In this document: positions 1 through 8,913 of the stretch, piece by piece
Position numbering within the stretch: position 1 is the first letter of the stretch
How the letters are laid out: every line of letters starts with the position of its first letter
DNA from: Olavius sp. associated proteobacterium Delta 1
GTDB lineage: Bacteria > Desulfobacterota > Desulfobacteria > Desulfobacterales > JAFDCJ01
NCBI GenBank assembly: GCA_902749685.1
Contig: CACVKW010001104.1
Coordinates: 1 to 64,000, forward strand
Direction of reading: 5' to 3'
Length of the DNA stretch: 64,000 nt
Position numbers and translations under genes: made by a program
Notes under the pieces: model-generated
Seen by the model: the letters and a program-made list of their open reading frames with translations, nothing else
Told to the model about the DNA's origin: nothing
The model's database searches: none

Positions 1-37
1 ACAACCTGATTTCTAAATCACTAATTTCCCGTTTATA

Positions 38-62
38 ACTGCCTGTTTTTATTAAAGGCAGT
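38..62. terminator. inverted repeat downstream of FecR gene
   Basis: Seven-base arms ACTGCCT and AGGCAGT are separated by 11 AT-rich bases. The repeat lies about 120 bases beyond the stop of the minus-strand FecR gene. It could be a weak terminator, but there is no clear T-tract and it may belong to a neighbour outside the window. Confidence 0.3.
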
Positions 63-179
63 ATTTGATTTTCAAATTATTTTGGACAGCAATGATTTTG
101 CAACTTAAAGCTCCAAACCAACTTATAGGATACTTATTTAACCACAGACAACGTCCAACAGACGACATACGATTTTCAG

Positions 180-992
180 TTAATCTTCAACAATATCTTC
201 TTCTATCAGCATATCTTCGGTTTCACGATCCCGGCGTTTATTTATTGTACCGGCTGCAAATGACTTGCCGGGCGGGGCCGTATGGAAACCTGCCATCATG
301 ATCTCAATGTCTTCCCGGGAGAGGGTTTCAACAGTTGGAAAAATGGTTTTTTCCGCAACGATTGTCCTTTGAAAATCAGATAAAAAAGTAATTTCTTCCG
401 GTTGCGCCATAGCGGTTACTTCCAAACGGCTTTTTTCGAATGCAATAATTTCAGTTGCTGCGGGGTTTGCTTTGACGACAAAATCGGCTTCACTGGCCAG
501 GGTAAAGGCCTCCTCGGTCTGGACTTTATAATCATAGGAGATTAGATCAGGCATGGGATTGAGCATAAAGCGGGCACCGCCATGTTGTAAATACAAAAAC
601 GAAACACCGGTTTTACGGCTGGAATTGTAACTGCTTTGAAGAATCGTAAGGGTTGTTTTCGGCGTCAGAACAATATGACTGCCGTCGATGAGCCGGCACA
701 ATATCCAGGCGGTTTGGCCGGTGCGCATGATATCTCCGGCATACAACGGCAGGCCTGTTTGAATTCGATATCCCACAGTGGGATCTCGATGGAACACAAT
801 TGCTTCCCCCCGCACCGATTGAATTTTTCCCACCGGCAGTCCGCTGCCAGGTTGATACATTTCTTTAATGACAATATCGCTGGTCAGTGTCTGTTCTGAA
901 ATGTTTGTTTCAGAAAATGACGGATGCCCCCAGAGCAGTGTTGAGGCAGTTAAACACAATAAAAAGATTAAAATAATTCTCAAGGCCGCCAT
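180..992 (-). CDS. FecR-domain secreted protein
   Basis: This encodes 270 residues. I chose the ATG at 992 because AGGAGT lies just upstream and the protein then begins with a good Sec signal peptide (MAALRI followed by a hydrophobic stretch to about residue 22). An in-frame start further upstream would bury that signal. Residues about 55-120 resemble a FecR domain: a beta-rich segment with GDIMRTG, then a DGSHIVL and LTPKTTL pattern. Lone FecR-domain proteins are usually periplasmic or surface-associated; unlike true FecR this one has no anti-sigma cytoplasmic part and no sigma factor is nearby. The C-terminal third is charged and unassigned. It is probably a separate transcript from the hydrolase gene upstream, with a 222-base gap between. 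Specific function unknown. Confidence 0.75.
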   Translation of the reverse strand: MAALRIILIFLLCLTASTLLWGHPSFSETNISEQTLTSDIVIKEMYQPGSGLPVGKIQSVRGEAIVFHRDPTVGYRIQTGLPLYAGDIMRTGQTAWILCRLIDGSHIVLTPKTTLTILQSSYNSSRKTGVSFLYLQHGGARFMLNPMPDLISYDYKVQTEEAFTLASEADFVVKANPAATEIIAFEKSRLEVTAMAQPEEITFLSDFQRTIVAEKTIFPTVETLSREDIEIMMAGFHTAPPGKSFAAGTINKRRDRETEDMLIEEDIVED

Positions 993-1214
993 ATGGGACT
1001 CCTGCTTTACCGTTTCGGAATTTCGACGTCCCAAATGAAAAAGAATTATTGCATTGGGCGTCCGAATTTTGCCGCGAATGGATTGATTGAATACGGATAT
1101 AATGTAACAATATCCTGAAGTATTGTAAAGCAGGGTTTGCCAATTGCTGGGCGGGATAAATTGCAGCGGCATTTAAGCAGGAAAGTTTTGATTTATTGAC
1201 TGAATACCTGAATC

Positions 1215-2072
1215 TCACATATCTTTTAAAAATTCCCGAATTGCCTGATCCCGGGCCTCATGCGGCTGCATAACAATACCATAGTGGTTGGTACCCGCCA
1301 CATCAAAGCGTCTTGCATCCGCGATTTCAGCGGTCACTTTGTTAATAACATCCTCCGGCAGCAGAAGATCATCCTGGCTAAATAGTCCATTGGGGGCACG
1401 TAAGATGAGCACCGGGCACAGCAATTTGGCATAAAAAGATGCGCAATCGACTTTCCTGACGTTGGCGGCCTCTTCCTGGATATGAGCCGGATCGATATTT
1501 GTACGTACTCCTGCGTCGACTTCTTCAATCTCGTAGCGGTAATAGGTCTCCACCGCCGCTGACCAGGGGTGAACATAGGGGGCCTGCTTCATTTTGTCTA
1601 TATATGATTCGGCTGAGGGAAAAGTGTGCCCCAGTCGGTCCAGGGCAGGTTTGATGCCTTCAAACACCCTGTTCAATTGTTCGGCCGAAAGATCCCCGCC
1701 GCCGTCCACCAGGATAAGCCGGTCAATTCGTTGAGGGTATTGCGCCGCGAAAGCCAATCCGATAAAAGCCCCCAGAGAATGTCCCATAATCACGGTTTGA
1801 TCAATCTCCAGATCATCCAGCAGACAATTAATATCGCGCAAATGATAGTCAAGGGCGTAACCTCCGGAAGGTTTCTCCGACCGTCCCCTGCCCCTCAAAT
1901 CCATGGCCAAAACATTGTGCTCCGGAACTAAAGCCGCTGCCAGGACATCCCAACAGCGACAGTTGGCGGTAATCCCATGCACACATAGTATGGTTTTTCC
2001 ATTACCTTGCCAGGTAGCCAAATTGATCTGAACTCCGTCTCCCTTTGCTTTGATCATGATCGGCTCAGCCAT
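1215..2072 (-). CDS. alpha/beta hydrolase
   Basis: This is a 285-residue alpha/beta-hydrolase-fold enzyme. The start at 2072 is preceded by GGAGAA; a longer frame runs back into livM but has no hydrolase-like sequence. Visible landmarks are the oxyanion-region HG motif (VHGITAN, about 31-37), the DLRGRGRSEKP segment typical of this fold, the nucleophile elbow GHSLG with Ser99, and a late GTNHYGI carrying the probable catalytic His. The gene starts 32 bases after livM and is the last gene of the first LIV operon, so it may process the transported compound (an ester, amide or lactone). The substrate cannot be read from sequence. Confidence 0.85.
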   Translation of the reverse strand: MAEPIMIKAKGDGVQINLATWQGNGKTILCVHGITANCRCWDVLAAALVPEHNVLAMDLRGRGRSEKPSGGYALDYHLRDINCLLDDLEIDQTVIMGHSLGAFIGLAFAAQYPQRIDRLILVDGGGDLSAEQLNRVFEGIKPALDRLGHTFPSAESYIDKMKQAPYVHPWSAAVETYYRYEIEEVDAGVRTNIDPAHIQEEAANVRKVDCASFYAKLLCPVLILRAPNGLFSQDDLLLPEDVINKVTAEIADARRFDVAGTNHYGIVMQPHEARDQAIREFLKDM

Positions 2073-2104
2073 AATGTGTTCTCCATTAATCAGTCTGTTA
2101 TTTT

Positions 2105-3199
2105 TTAGGAGGCATCTGCGGTTTTGCGACGGGCGATCATTTCCCGCACGGTGCCCACGACGCCTTTGGGAAATACGACAATCGCAACGATGAACATGAG
2201 ACCCAGAAAGGCCATCCAGCGCTCGGCGATGCGGTGCACAATTTCGATATCGGGCATAAGCGCGGCAATGCCTCTGAGCAGATCGGGCAACCAGGCCTGG
2301 GTTGAAATAAAAAAAGCAACACCGATAATACTGCCATACATCGTTCCCAATCCCCCAATGATCACCATCAGCAGATAATCGACCATGGTAAAGACACCTA
2401 AAACACTGTCGGGATCCACAAACCGCAACCACATGGCAAATAAGATTCCTCCCAGGGCCGAAAAAGATGAGCCAAATACAATGGAGTAGATCTGGTATCT
2501 GAATGTTCTGAAACCCAGGGCAGTGGACCGCTGTTCATTATCCCGAATGGATTTGAGAACCCTGCCCACCGGTGATCGCACAAAGCGAAGCAGGCAAAGA
2601 AAAAGTCCTGCGCTGACGATCAGAATGAAGTAATACGTCATTGTCCGTGGGCCGAAATCAAATCCGAGCACGTTCCAGCCGGACCATTTGACATTGAGAA
2701 TACCCGGCAGACTGAATGTTATGCCGTCTTCACCCAGGGTTAGATCACTCCAGGTCATGCCCAGGATGTGAAAAAAGTCTGCCAGCGCCAGGGACAGCAT
2801 GGCAAAGAAAATTGCTTTCGTTCGCAATGAAAAAAAGGCCAGAACCAGAGCCAGCACCACACTGAGCACCATGCTGGCGAAGGTAGCCAAAATCAGATGG
2901 TACCACTGGGGATTGCCGGAATGATAGCATAAAAGTGCGATCGAATAAGCCCCAATACCAAAAAACATGGCATGGGCAAATGATAGCAGGCCGGTGTAGC
3001 CGAGAATGAGGTCGTATGAGGCCACCACCACGGTGTAGATCATGATTTTAGCGGCCACGTCCATAAGCCGAAATGAGGGTATCAGCGGCACACAAATCAA
3101 GGCGACTAACAGGATTACCTGAATCCAAAAGGAAGATCGCCTGTACCTCGTACTCTGTTCTAGCAGACGATCACGCTGAACCGGGGTCATATCGTTCAT
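2105..3199 (-). CDS. livM: LivM-type branched-chain ABC permease (system 1)
   Basis: This 364-residue polytopic membrane protein is the LivM-type permease of a branched-chain amino acid (HAAT) ABC importer. It shows the family segment YDLILGYTGLLSFAHAMFFG near residues 60-80, several hydrophobic helices, and the late GGLGTMYGSIIG loop that contacts the ATPase. The C-terminus is basic. Its start lies 5 bases after the livH stop, with a purine-rich GGGAAGGGA ribosome site, so translation is probably coupled. With LivH it forms the channel; the ATPases LivG and LivF and the binding protein lie upstream in the same operon. HAAT systems also carry amides, urea and aromatic acids, so the substrate is open. 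Confidence 0.93.
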   Translation of the reverse strand: MNDMTPVQRDRLLEQSTRYRRSSFWIQVILLVALICVPLIPSFRLMDVAAKIMIYTVVVASYDLILGYTGLLSFAHAMFFGIGAYSIALLCYHSGNPQWYHLILATFASMVLSVVLALVLAFFSLRTKAIFFAMLSLALADFFHILGMTWSDLTLGEDGITFSLPGILNVKWSGWNVLGFDFGPRTMTYYFILIVSAGLFLCLLRFVRSPVGRVLKSIRDNEQRSTALGFRTFRYQIYSIVFGSSFSALGGILFAMWLRFVDPDSVLGVFTMVDYLLMVIIGGLGTMYGSIIGVAFFISTQAWLPDLLRGIAALMPDIEIVHRIAERWMAFLGLMFIVAIVVFPKGVVGTVREMIARRKTADAS

Positions 3200-3204
3200 A
3201 CTAT

Positions 3205-4227
3205 TTATTCCCTTCCCAACAACCCCCAGGGCCGTATCAGCAAAATGATGGCCATGATGAGGATGTTTATACCGAGAGCCAATTTCGGGAGCAGGAAAGA
3301 TACATAATTAAAGGACAGGCCCACAATGATGGCCCCCAGAAAACTACCGGTGACCGAACCCAGTCCTCCGATGATCACCACGATCATGGCAAAAATGATG
3401 TTCTCGAGACCGATCTCCGGATAGACCTGTTCCTGAAAGATGCACCACATCGTGCCGCCGATACCGGCCAGCGCGGCCCCGCAGGTGAACACACCCGTGA
3501 AAATTCGGTTGATGTTGTAGCCTGCTGCCTGGACAGCCTCACGATTTTCAACTCCGGCCCTGACAATCAGGCCCAATTTCGTCTTCAGCAATATTAATTG
3601 GATAGTGCCGAACATGATCACCCCGACAATAATTGCCACCACGCGAAACTTGCCGATAATGACATCAAAAATATCAAAACTTCCCTGAAACATCATCGGC
3701 ACCAGTACAACCTCGGGGTTAGCGCCCCAGACGATCTTGATCACTTCGGTCATGACATATAATACACCCATGGTAATCATGATCTGTTTCAGGTGGTCGC
3801 CGTATACCCCGCGGATAATGATCCTTTCCACCAATATACCCAGTAAGGCTCCCGCCAATGCGCCGGCTAAAATTGCCAGCAGCAAACTGATGAGACTTTG
3901 ACCTGCGGTACCGTATGCGACCCAGCCGAATTGTTCCAGTAAGTTAAGAATCCAATATCCGCCGCTGTAGGCGCCCAGTGCGAACAAGGCCCCATGAGCC
4001 ATGTTGAGCACATCCATTAGACCGAAAATAATGGTCATGCCCGCAGCCACCATAAATAAGAGCATTCCAAAAGCTAAACCCGCCGTTGTCAGGACGATGT
4101 AAGTTGTCAAATCGATCCAGATCAACGGCAGAAACCAGATCCCGATCGAAGCGATCCGAATGGCCCAGGTCTTGGCGTCAAGTCCTGATTTTGCCCCTAA
4201 ATCAACCGATGCGGCTTCCAAGTTCAT
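3205..4227 (-). CDS. livH: LivH-type branched-chain ABC permease (system 1)
   Basis: This 340-residue permease carries the LivH hallmarks: MTIIFGLMDVLNMAHGALF around residues 63-82, the GGLGSVTGSFLGA loop near 290, and the C-terminal LLIRPWGLLGRE ending. GGAAGA precedes the ATG. The N-terminal 30 residues are longer and more charged than in typical LivH. A 369-base spacer with duplicated low-complexity sequence separates it from livF, unusual inside a LIV operon where genes normally abut, so the livHM-hydrolase block could have its own promoter or a changed transcript level. It forms a heterodimeric channel with LivM. Confidence 0.93.
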   Translation of the reverse strand: MNLEAASVDLGAKSGLDAKTWAIRIASIGIWFLPLIWIDLTTYIVLTTAGLAFGMLLFMVAAGMTIIFGLMDVLNMAHGALFALGAYSGGYWILNLLEQFGWVAYGTAGQSLISLLLAILAGALAGALLGILVERIIIRGVYGDHLKQIMITMGVLYVMTEVIKIVWGANPEVVLVPMMFQGSFDIFDVIIGKFRVVAIIVGVIMFGTIQLILLKTKLGLIVRAGVENREAVQAAGYNINRIFTGVFTCGAALAGIGGTMWCIFQEQVYPEIGLENIIFAMIVVIIGGLGSVTGSFLGAIIVGLSFNYVSFLLPKLALGINILIMAIILLIRPWGLLGRE

Positions 4228-4596
4228 AGTTATGTCTTCCTATTAAAGTTGTTCACCTGCTTCGACCGACTCAGCTAAATCCGAAAGCCACAGGATATGA
4301 GGTTGGAAATGCCTAAAATTATGGAATCGCTGCGCTCTGCTTTTTTTTACAATCCGCATTCCAAAATCTGTTTTTACGCCATGCCCTCTGCCCTCTGCTT
4401 TACCATTCCGCACACTTGCCGCGGAATAGTCTCGCTGTGAACAGGACGATGCGGATCTGATATCGAGATTCTGTCTTTACGCTATGCGCTATGCCCTATG
4501 CTTTACCATTCCGACTTCCGCATGCCTGCCGCGCCATAGCCCGGTTTTATCGGGCGACGGCGGGTCCGACTTCCACATTCCGACTTCCGCATTCCA
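4228..4596. repeat. duplicated low-complexity intergenic repeats (livF-livH spacer)
   Basis: No gene is supported here. The spacer holds an imperfect direct duplication: about 4368-4428 and 4471-4539 share the 15-mer TGCTTTACCATTCCG (4396-4410 and 4499-4513) and flanking ATGCCCT/CTATGC words. The last 90 bases are built from variants of ATTCCGACTTCCGC. A related tract lies at 14745-14838. Reading frames through it have no recognisable protein content. Confidence 0.7.
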
Positions 4597-5307
4597 CTAG
4601 CCTATCCCCAAATACTTTTGCTTTAATTCCTGATTATCTGCCAGATCCTCCATCAGGCCCTGATGCACCACCCTGCCGTCATCCAGGATAAAGTAATCCG
4701 TGCCGACCATGCTGGCCAGGTGAAAATTCTGTTCCACTAAGATGATGGTTGTCTGATCCTTGATCTGCAGCAGCGACTCACCGACTTGTTCAACCACAAT
4801 GGGTGCCAACCCCTTCGAAGGCTCATCAACAAGCAAAAGTCGATGATCATTAACAAAGGCCCGACCAATGGCCAGCATTTGCTTTTGACCACCTGATAGC
4901 AAACCGGCATTGCAGCGCCAGAGCCGTTTGAGATCCGGAAACAGCTCACATACGGTTTCCAGACGACTCATCGCCTGTTCGGTTTCTTCAAACATGGATA
5001 ACCGCATGTTCTCCTCGACGGTTAAATTATAGAACACGGCTTTATCTTCTGCTACGAAACCGATACCGCGGCGGGCGATATCATAGGGGGGACGGCCATT
5101 AATTGGAGCGTTTTCAAATAAGATTTCACCGGAGGTGACCGGATTCAGGCCGATGATAGCCCGTAAGGTACTTGACTTGCCGGCTCCGTTTCGTCCGAGC
5201 AGAACTGTCGGCCGGCCGGCCGTTACATCCAGGGTAACACCCTGCAATATATGGTGCTGGTCGATAAAGGTGTGTACTTCTTTAAGCTCAAGGATGGATT
5301 CAGCCAT
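4597..5307 (-). CDS. livF: LivF-type ABC ATPase (system 1)
   Basis: This 236-residue cytoplasmic ATPase drives the LIV importer with LivG. It has the Walker A motif GRNGAGKS at about 38-45, the signature LSGGQKQ at about 137, Walker B LLLVDEPSKGLAP near 160, and a switch-region EQNFHLA segment. The length is normal for LivF. The start overlaps the livG stop by 8 bases and has the strong site GGAGGTG, so the two ATPases are probably translated together. Read as LivF rather than LivG from the GLAP Walker B extension and the short C-terminus. Confidence 0.93.
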   Translation of the reverse strand: MAESILELKEVHTFIDQHHILQGVTLDVTAGRPTVLLGRNGAGKSSTLRAIIGLNPVTSGEILFENAPINGRPPYDIARRGIGFVAEDKAVFYNLTVEENMRLSMFEETEQAMSRLETVCELFPDLKRLWRCNAGLLSGGQKQMLAIGRAFVNDHRLLLVDEPSKGLAPIVVEQVGESLLQIKDQTTIILVEQNFHLASMVGTDYFILDDGRVVHQGLMEDLADNQELKQKYLGIG

Positions 5308-6067
5308 GCTTCACACCTCCGCCCAGATAGGCGGCTTGGACCTCTTCGTTATTTGAAACCGCCTCAGGCGTGTCATCACAGATAAGCCGTCCTTCTTTGA
5401 GCACTGCAATCGTGTCGGATACGGTCATGATCATATCGAATTTGTGCTCCACCAGCAGAATCGTCCGGTTGCGGGCGGCTTTGATATCTTGAATAATTTC
5501 CAGAATGGCCGGCACCTCTTCGATACTCATGCCCGCTGTCGGTTCGTCTAAAAGGATCACCGCCGGGTCAAGCCCCAGTAGAATCGCAATCTCCAGTTTG
5601 CGCTGCTCCCCATGCGTCAGGGTGTTGGCCGGATGTTCCCAGCGGTCAGCTAAAAGCACCTGCTTGAGTAGTTCATAGGCCCGGTCCTCAAGTTCCGTAT
5701 AGGAACGCCAGTGACGCCAAAAAATCATACCGACATCGGCCTTGGACTGCAATGCCAGCCGGACATTTTCGAGCACACTCAGAGTCGGAAATATATTGGT
5801 CAACTGGAAGGACCGTCCGATACCCATTTTGGTGCGTCGGGCCGGATCAAGAGCGGTTATATCCTGCCTGTTGAACATAACCTTGCCGGATGTGGGTTTA
5901 TACTGTCCGCTGATGAGATTGAACAGGGTGGTCTTACCGGCACCGTTGGGGCCGATAATGGATTTAAGGTGGTATTCTTCGAACAGGAGGCTGACCTTGT
6001 CGACGGCGACATTGCCGCCGAACCGGATGGTCAGGTCCCTGGTTTCAATGACCGGTGCTGTATTCAT
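5300..6067 (-). CDS. livG: LivG-type ABC ATPase (system 1)
   Basis: This 255-residue ATPase has Walker A GPNGAGKT (about 40), the family segment RSFQLTNIFPTLSVLENVRLA, the divergent signature THGEQRKLEIA, and Walker B VILLDEPTAGMS. It pairs with the overlapping LivF. It lies about 100 bases after the binding-protein gene; that gap contains a 9-bp hairpin (6132-6154) that may lower expression of the transport machinery relative to the binding protein. Confidence 0.93.
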   Translation of the reverse strand: MNTAPVIETRDLTIRFGGNVAVDKVSLLFEEYHLKSIIGPNGAGKTTLFNLISGQYKPTSGKVMFNRQDITALDPARRTKMGIGRSFQLTNIFPTLSVLENVRLALQSKADVGMIFWRHWRSYTELEDRAYELLKQVLLADRWEHPANTLTHGEQRKLEIAILLGLDPAVILLDEPTAGMSIEEVPAILEIIQDIKAARNRTILLVEHKFDMIMTVSDTIAVLKEGRLICDDTPEAVSNNEEVQAAYLGGGVKHG

Positions 6068-6131
6068 GCGGGCTCTTCAATCCCAATAGGAAGATATTCG
6101 TTATTTGTTATTGGTTAATGATTTAAGAGGA

Positions 6132-6154
6132 AGGAGTCCGACCGGCGGACTCCT
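6132..6154 (-). terminator. hairpin between binding-protein gene and livG
   Basis: The arms AGGAGTCCG and CGGACTCCT form a perfect 9-bp stem with the five-base loop ACCGG. It sits just after the stop of the binding-protein gene inside the operon. There is no long T-tract, so it looks like a processing, stability or partial-termination hairpin rather than a full terminator. A similar hairpin follows the binding-protein gene at 26071-26094. Confidence 0.6.
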
Positions 6155-6169
6155 CCACCTGTAGACGAT

Positions 6170-7372
6170 CTAACGGGTAAGCGGAATGCTAAGCGCTTCG
6201 ATCGTCTGAACCTTAACCAGTTCGGGAACCGCCCAGGCGACATCATGATCCACCTTGAGTTTGAAATGAAACATGGCCTGCAGCGTCTGATGATCTTCCT
6301 TGCGCATAATCATCTTGCCTTTGGGCGTCATCCATTGCAGACCTTCCATGGCGGCGATCAATTTTTCCGTGTCGGTTGAACCGGCCTTTGTGATGGCTGT
6401 GGCCACAAACAAGGCGGCTGCAAATCCACCGCAGGTAAAAAAATCCGGCGGCGCACCTTTGAACCGCTTTTGGTGTTCGGCAATCAGCCAGTCATTCATT
6501 GCATTGTTCTGAACCATTCCATAGTAGTAATAAGATGAGCCTTCCATTCCTGCAAATGGTTTGTAGCCTTTGAGAACGGGCAGTATGTTGCCGCCGGTGC
6601 TAAGTTTGATACCGTATTTATCTTCCAGTTTCATGGAGTGGAATTTATTCAAAGGACTGCCTTTGCCGGCCCAGTTGAGAAACAGGTATTTTTCACCTTT
6701 GATATCCTTCATGGCCTTGATAATGCGCTGGGCGGAAGCCGTAAAGTCAACGGTTTTGATAGGCAAGTATTCCTCGATGACGATCTTGGCACCCTTGGCC
6801 TCGACGGCCTTTTTATATTTTTCCACGAATGTCCGTCCAAAGGTATAATCCTGGGCCACGGTTGCAATTGAAACACCGGGCCGGGCTAAAACCAGAGCAT
6901 TACCGATCGCATCATGCGAGGAGTTGCGCGATGTTTTAAAGACATAGCGGTTGCTGTCCTTGCCGGTAATGGTATCGGAAACGGCCGGCTCCACCACCAG
7001 AATTTTTTTAAATTCCTGGGGCACGGGCAGCATGGCCATGGCCACGGCGGACGATGTGGGTCCCACGGCCAGATCGACATTGTCATCTTTATACGCTTCG
7101 GTCAGCAGCTGTTTGCCGATCGCCGGTTTGATCTGAGTATCCTTTAAAATAATCTCGACCGGCCGGCCGATCAATTCCATGGTGCCTTTGGTGGCATACT
7201 CCAATCCCATCTGAAATCCGACCCGGCTTTGGTTGCCGAATTGCTCAAAAGGTCCGCTTAGCGCGGTAATCTGAGCAATTTTAATCGGATCTGCCGCCAT
7301 GGCCGGCGCTGAAAACACAATAATGACAAATAAAAAACACAGAGAATAGATTGCAACTTGCTTTGCTTTCAT
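6170..7372 (-). CDS. LIV-type periplasmic substrate-binding protein (system 1)
   Basis: This 400-residue type I periplasmic binding protein of the Leu/Ile/Val family has a clear Sec signal (basic MKAKQ, hydrophobic core, AMA cleavage site near residue 26). The mature part begins DPIKIAQITALSGPFEQFG, the usual family opening, followed by VGPTSSAVAMA, the conserved ligand-region segment. AGGAGG lies 6 bases before the ATG. It is the first gene of the operon SBP-livG-livF-livH-livM-hydrolase. A sigma-54-like element lies about 190 bases upstream (7564-7579). Ligand unknown; such proteins bind amino acids, amides or aromatic acids. Confidence 0.92.
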   Translation of the reverse strand: MKAKQVAIYSLCFLFVIIVFSAPAMAADPIKIAQITALSGPFEQFGNQSRVGFQMGLEYATKGTMELIGRPVEIILKDTQIKPAIGKQLLTEAYKDDNVDLAVGPTSSAVAMAMLPVPQEFKKILVVEPAVSDTITGKDSNRYVFKTSRNSSHDAIGNALVLARPGVSIATVAQDYTFGRTFVEKYKKAVEAKGAKIVIEEYLPIKTVDFTASAQRIIKAMKDIKGEKYLFLNWAGKGSPLNKFHSMKLEDKYGIKLSTGGNILPVLKGYKPFAGMEGSSYYYYGMVQNNAMNDWLIAEHQKRFKGAPPDFFTCGGFAAALFVATAITKAGSTDTEKLIAAMEGLQWMTPKGKMIMRKEDHQTLQAMFHFKLKVDHDVAWAVPELVKVQTIEALSIPLTR

Positions 7373-7563
7373 AGGTTTACCTCCTTTTTGATTCTTAAAA
7401 GTTATTTCTTTGCTTTTTGTTCAAAGAAATCTATTGGGGAGATTTTCACAAACTTGTAACGATTGAACTTTAGATATTTATGGTATTCTTCCTGTCGAGA
7501 GCCTCACTTCGAGAGCCTCAGGGTCTATTGACTGGGTCGAACGATTGACTTTACAAATGAAGG

Positions 7564-7579
7564 AGCAAAGCGACATCCA
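7564..7579 (-). promoter_or_regulatory. putative sigma-54 promoter for LIV system 1
   Basis: On the minus strand this reads TGGATGTCGCTTTGCT, with GG and GC exactly at the -24/-12 spacing and a full TTGC -12 core. Only the TGG of the -24 box matches TGGCAC. It lies in the gap between the receiver gene and the binding-protein gene, about 190 bases before the ATG at 7372. Its value rises because a sigma-54 activator gene lies in the same neighbourhood. Confidence 0.4.
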
Positions 7580-7611
7580 CAAATATTCAATTTTCAATCT
7601 TCATTCTTCAA

Positions 7612-8130
7612 TTACGGCTTGTCCGCGTTAGGTTCATCCTTGACAATAGTTAATTCTTCTTCAAACTTTTTGAAGAAGTCATCTTTCTCTTTCCAGTCGG
7701 CACCGAATTGCCTGTCAAAATACTCGCTTAATTTGTCAAGCAGGTTTTTCCAGACCATTTTTTTGCTGCCGGTGATAACATCGGCCAGATAGGTATCCAG
7801 TTCGGCCATCATCTCTTTGGGCAGAAAGGAGACCGCCCCCAGTTTTATCGATTCTTTCAAGGCTTCCGGCGTCAATGCATGCGCGGTGAGCATCACCGTC
7901 GGAAAGCCCTTGGAAACCGATTTTTTAAGCAACTCGAAACCCCGCACCCCCATCACATCGAGGATGACAATGTCAAAACTGAAACCGGCCATCAGTTGCA
8001 GCGCAATTTCATAATCTTTGGCTCTGTATAACCGGCACATATCGAGCTGCTCGGCAATCGAATCCAGAATATCAGGTTCGTCATCGACGACTAGTACGGC
8101 TTTATCTTTCAATACACTTTCCGTGCTCAT
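7612..8130 (-). CDS. response-regulator receiver protein without output domain
   Basis: This 172-residue protein starts with a CheY-like receiver: VDDEP acidic pair near residue 16, phosphorylatable Asp in VILDVMG at about 58, Thr in VMLTAHA and Lys in FLPKE. A roughly 50-residue C-terminal tail, rich in Lys, Asp and Phe, is not a known DNA-binding domain. The start has GAGGGAAAAG upstream. It lies 76 bases after livF of the second LIV operon and is probably its last gene. Stand-alone receivers usually act by protein contact. The membrane sensor kinase at 18757 is a possible partner, but no direct link is shown. Confidence 0.88.
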   Translation of the reverse strand: MSTESVLKDKAVLVVDDEPDILDSIAEQLDMCRLYRAKDYEIALQLMAGFSFDIVILDVMGVRGFELLKKSVSKGFPTVMLTAHALTPEALKESIKLGAVSFLPKEMMAELDTYLADVITGSKKMVWKNLLDKLSEYFDRQFGADWKEKDDFFKKFEEELTIVKDEPNADKP

Positions 8131-8206
8131 GCTACTTTTCCCTCTGTGCTTCCATATAGCGCTTGAGGCCGTAGATTTAAACGCTGCGCAACCCGGTTCC
8201 GGCGCT

Positions 8207-8911
8207 TTATACTGCCAGATACCGCTTTTTAATTTCCTCGTTTTGCTCTAGATCGGCAATACTGCCCTCGTATTTGATAGAGCCATTATCGACAATGTAC
8301 GCCCGGTCGGCATGTTTGAGGGCAAATTTGGTATTTTGCTCTGATAGCAGGACCGTCATACCCTCTTTTTTGATCACTTCAATAAAATCGCCTAAAACTT
8401 TAACAATAATCGGTGCCAGGCCTTCGGAAGGTTCATCTAAAAGTAGAAAATCAGGGTCCCCCATCAGGGTGCGGGCGATGGTTAACATCTGTTGCTCCCC
8501 TCCGCTCAAGGTGCCCCCATGCCGGTTAGAAAAATCTTTTAGGATCGGAAACATCTGATAGATACGCTCCAGTGTCCATTTGGGGGTTTTGTTTTTGGAA
8601 GGTCTGCGACCCACATCCAGATTGCCGTACACCGTCAGATCGGGAAAGATACGTCGGTCCTCGGGCACAAATCCAATCCCCAGACGGGCGATCTTATAGG
8701 GCGATCGCCGGGTAATTTCTTTATTGCGGTACATCACTTTACCGGATTTCGGCGGATTTATTCCCATAATGCTGAGCATGGTGGTGGTCTTACCGGCACC
8801 GTTTCGACCCAGCAAAACCACCACTTCACCTTGATTGATCTGCAGGGATACATCAAAAAGAATATGACTCAGCCCATAATAGGTATTGATGTTTTCAACA
8901 AAAAGTTCCAT
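8207..8911 (-). CDS. livF: LivF-type ABC ATPase (system 2)
   Basis: This 234-residue ATPase shows Walker A GRNGAGKT at about 36, signature LSGGEQQML at about 134, and Walker B FLLLDEPSEGLAP. It starts 2 bases after livG with GGGAGAAGAAG upstream, so expression is coupled. Together with LivG, LivH and LivM it forms a second LIV importer, paralogous to but clearly diverged from the first one at 2105-7372. Confidence 0.93.
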   Translation of the reverse strand: MELFVENINTYYGLSHILFDVSLQINQGEVVVLLGRNGAGKTTTMLSIMGINPPKSGKVMYRNKEITRRSPYKIARLGIGFVPEDRRIFPDLTVYGNLDVGRRPSKNKTPKWTLERIYQMFPILKDFSNRHGGTLSGGEQQMLTIARTLMGDPDFLLLDEPSEGLAPIIVKVLGDFIEVIKKEGMTVLLSEQNTKFALKHADRAYIVDNGSIKYEGSIADLEQNEEIKKRYLAV

Positions 8912-8913
8912 GC

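Noticed and set aside
3073-3597. 174-codon plus-strand frame opposite livM/livH
   Set aside because: It is the antisense of two clear permease genes and has no protein-family features.
4491-4691. 66-codon plus-strand frame over the livF-livH spacer
   Set aside because: It is built from the TTCCG-type repeat and the antisense of livF; the proline-rich product has no family.
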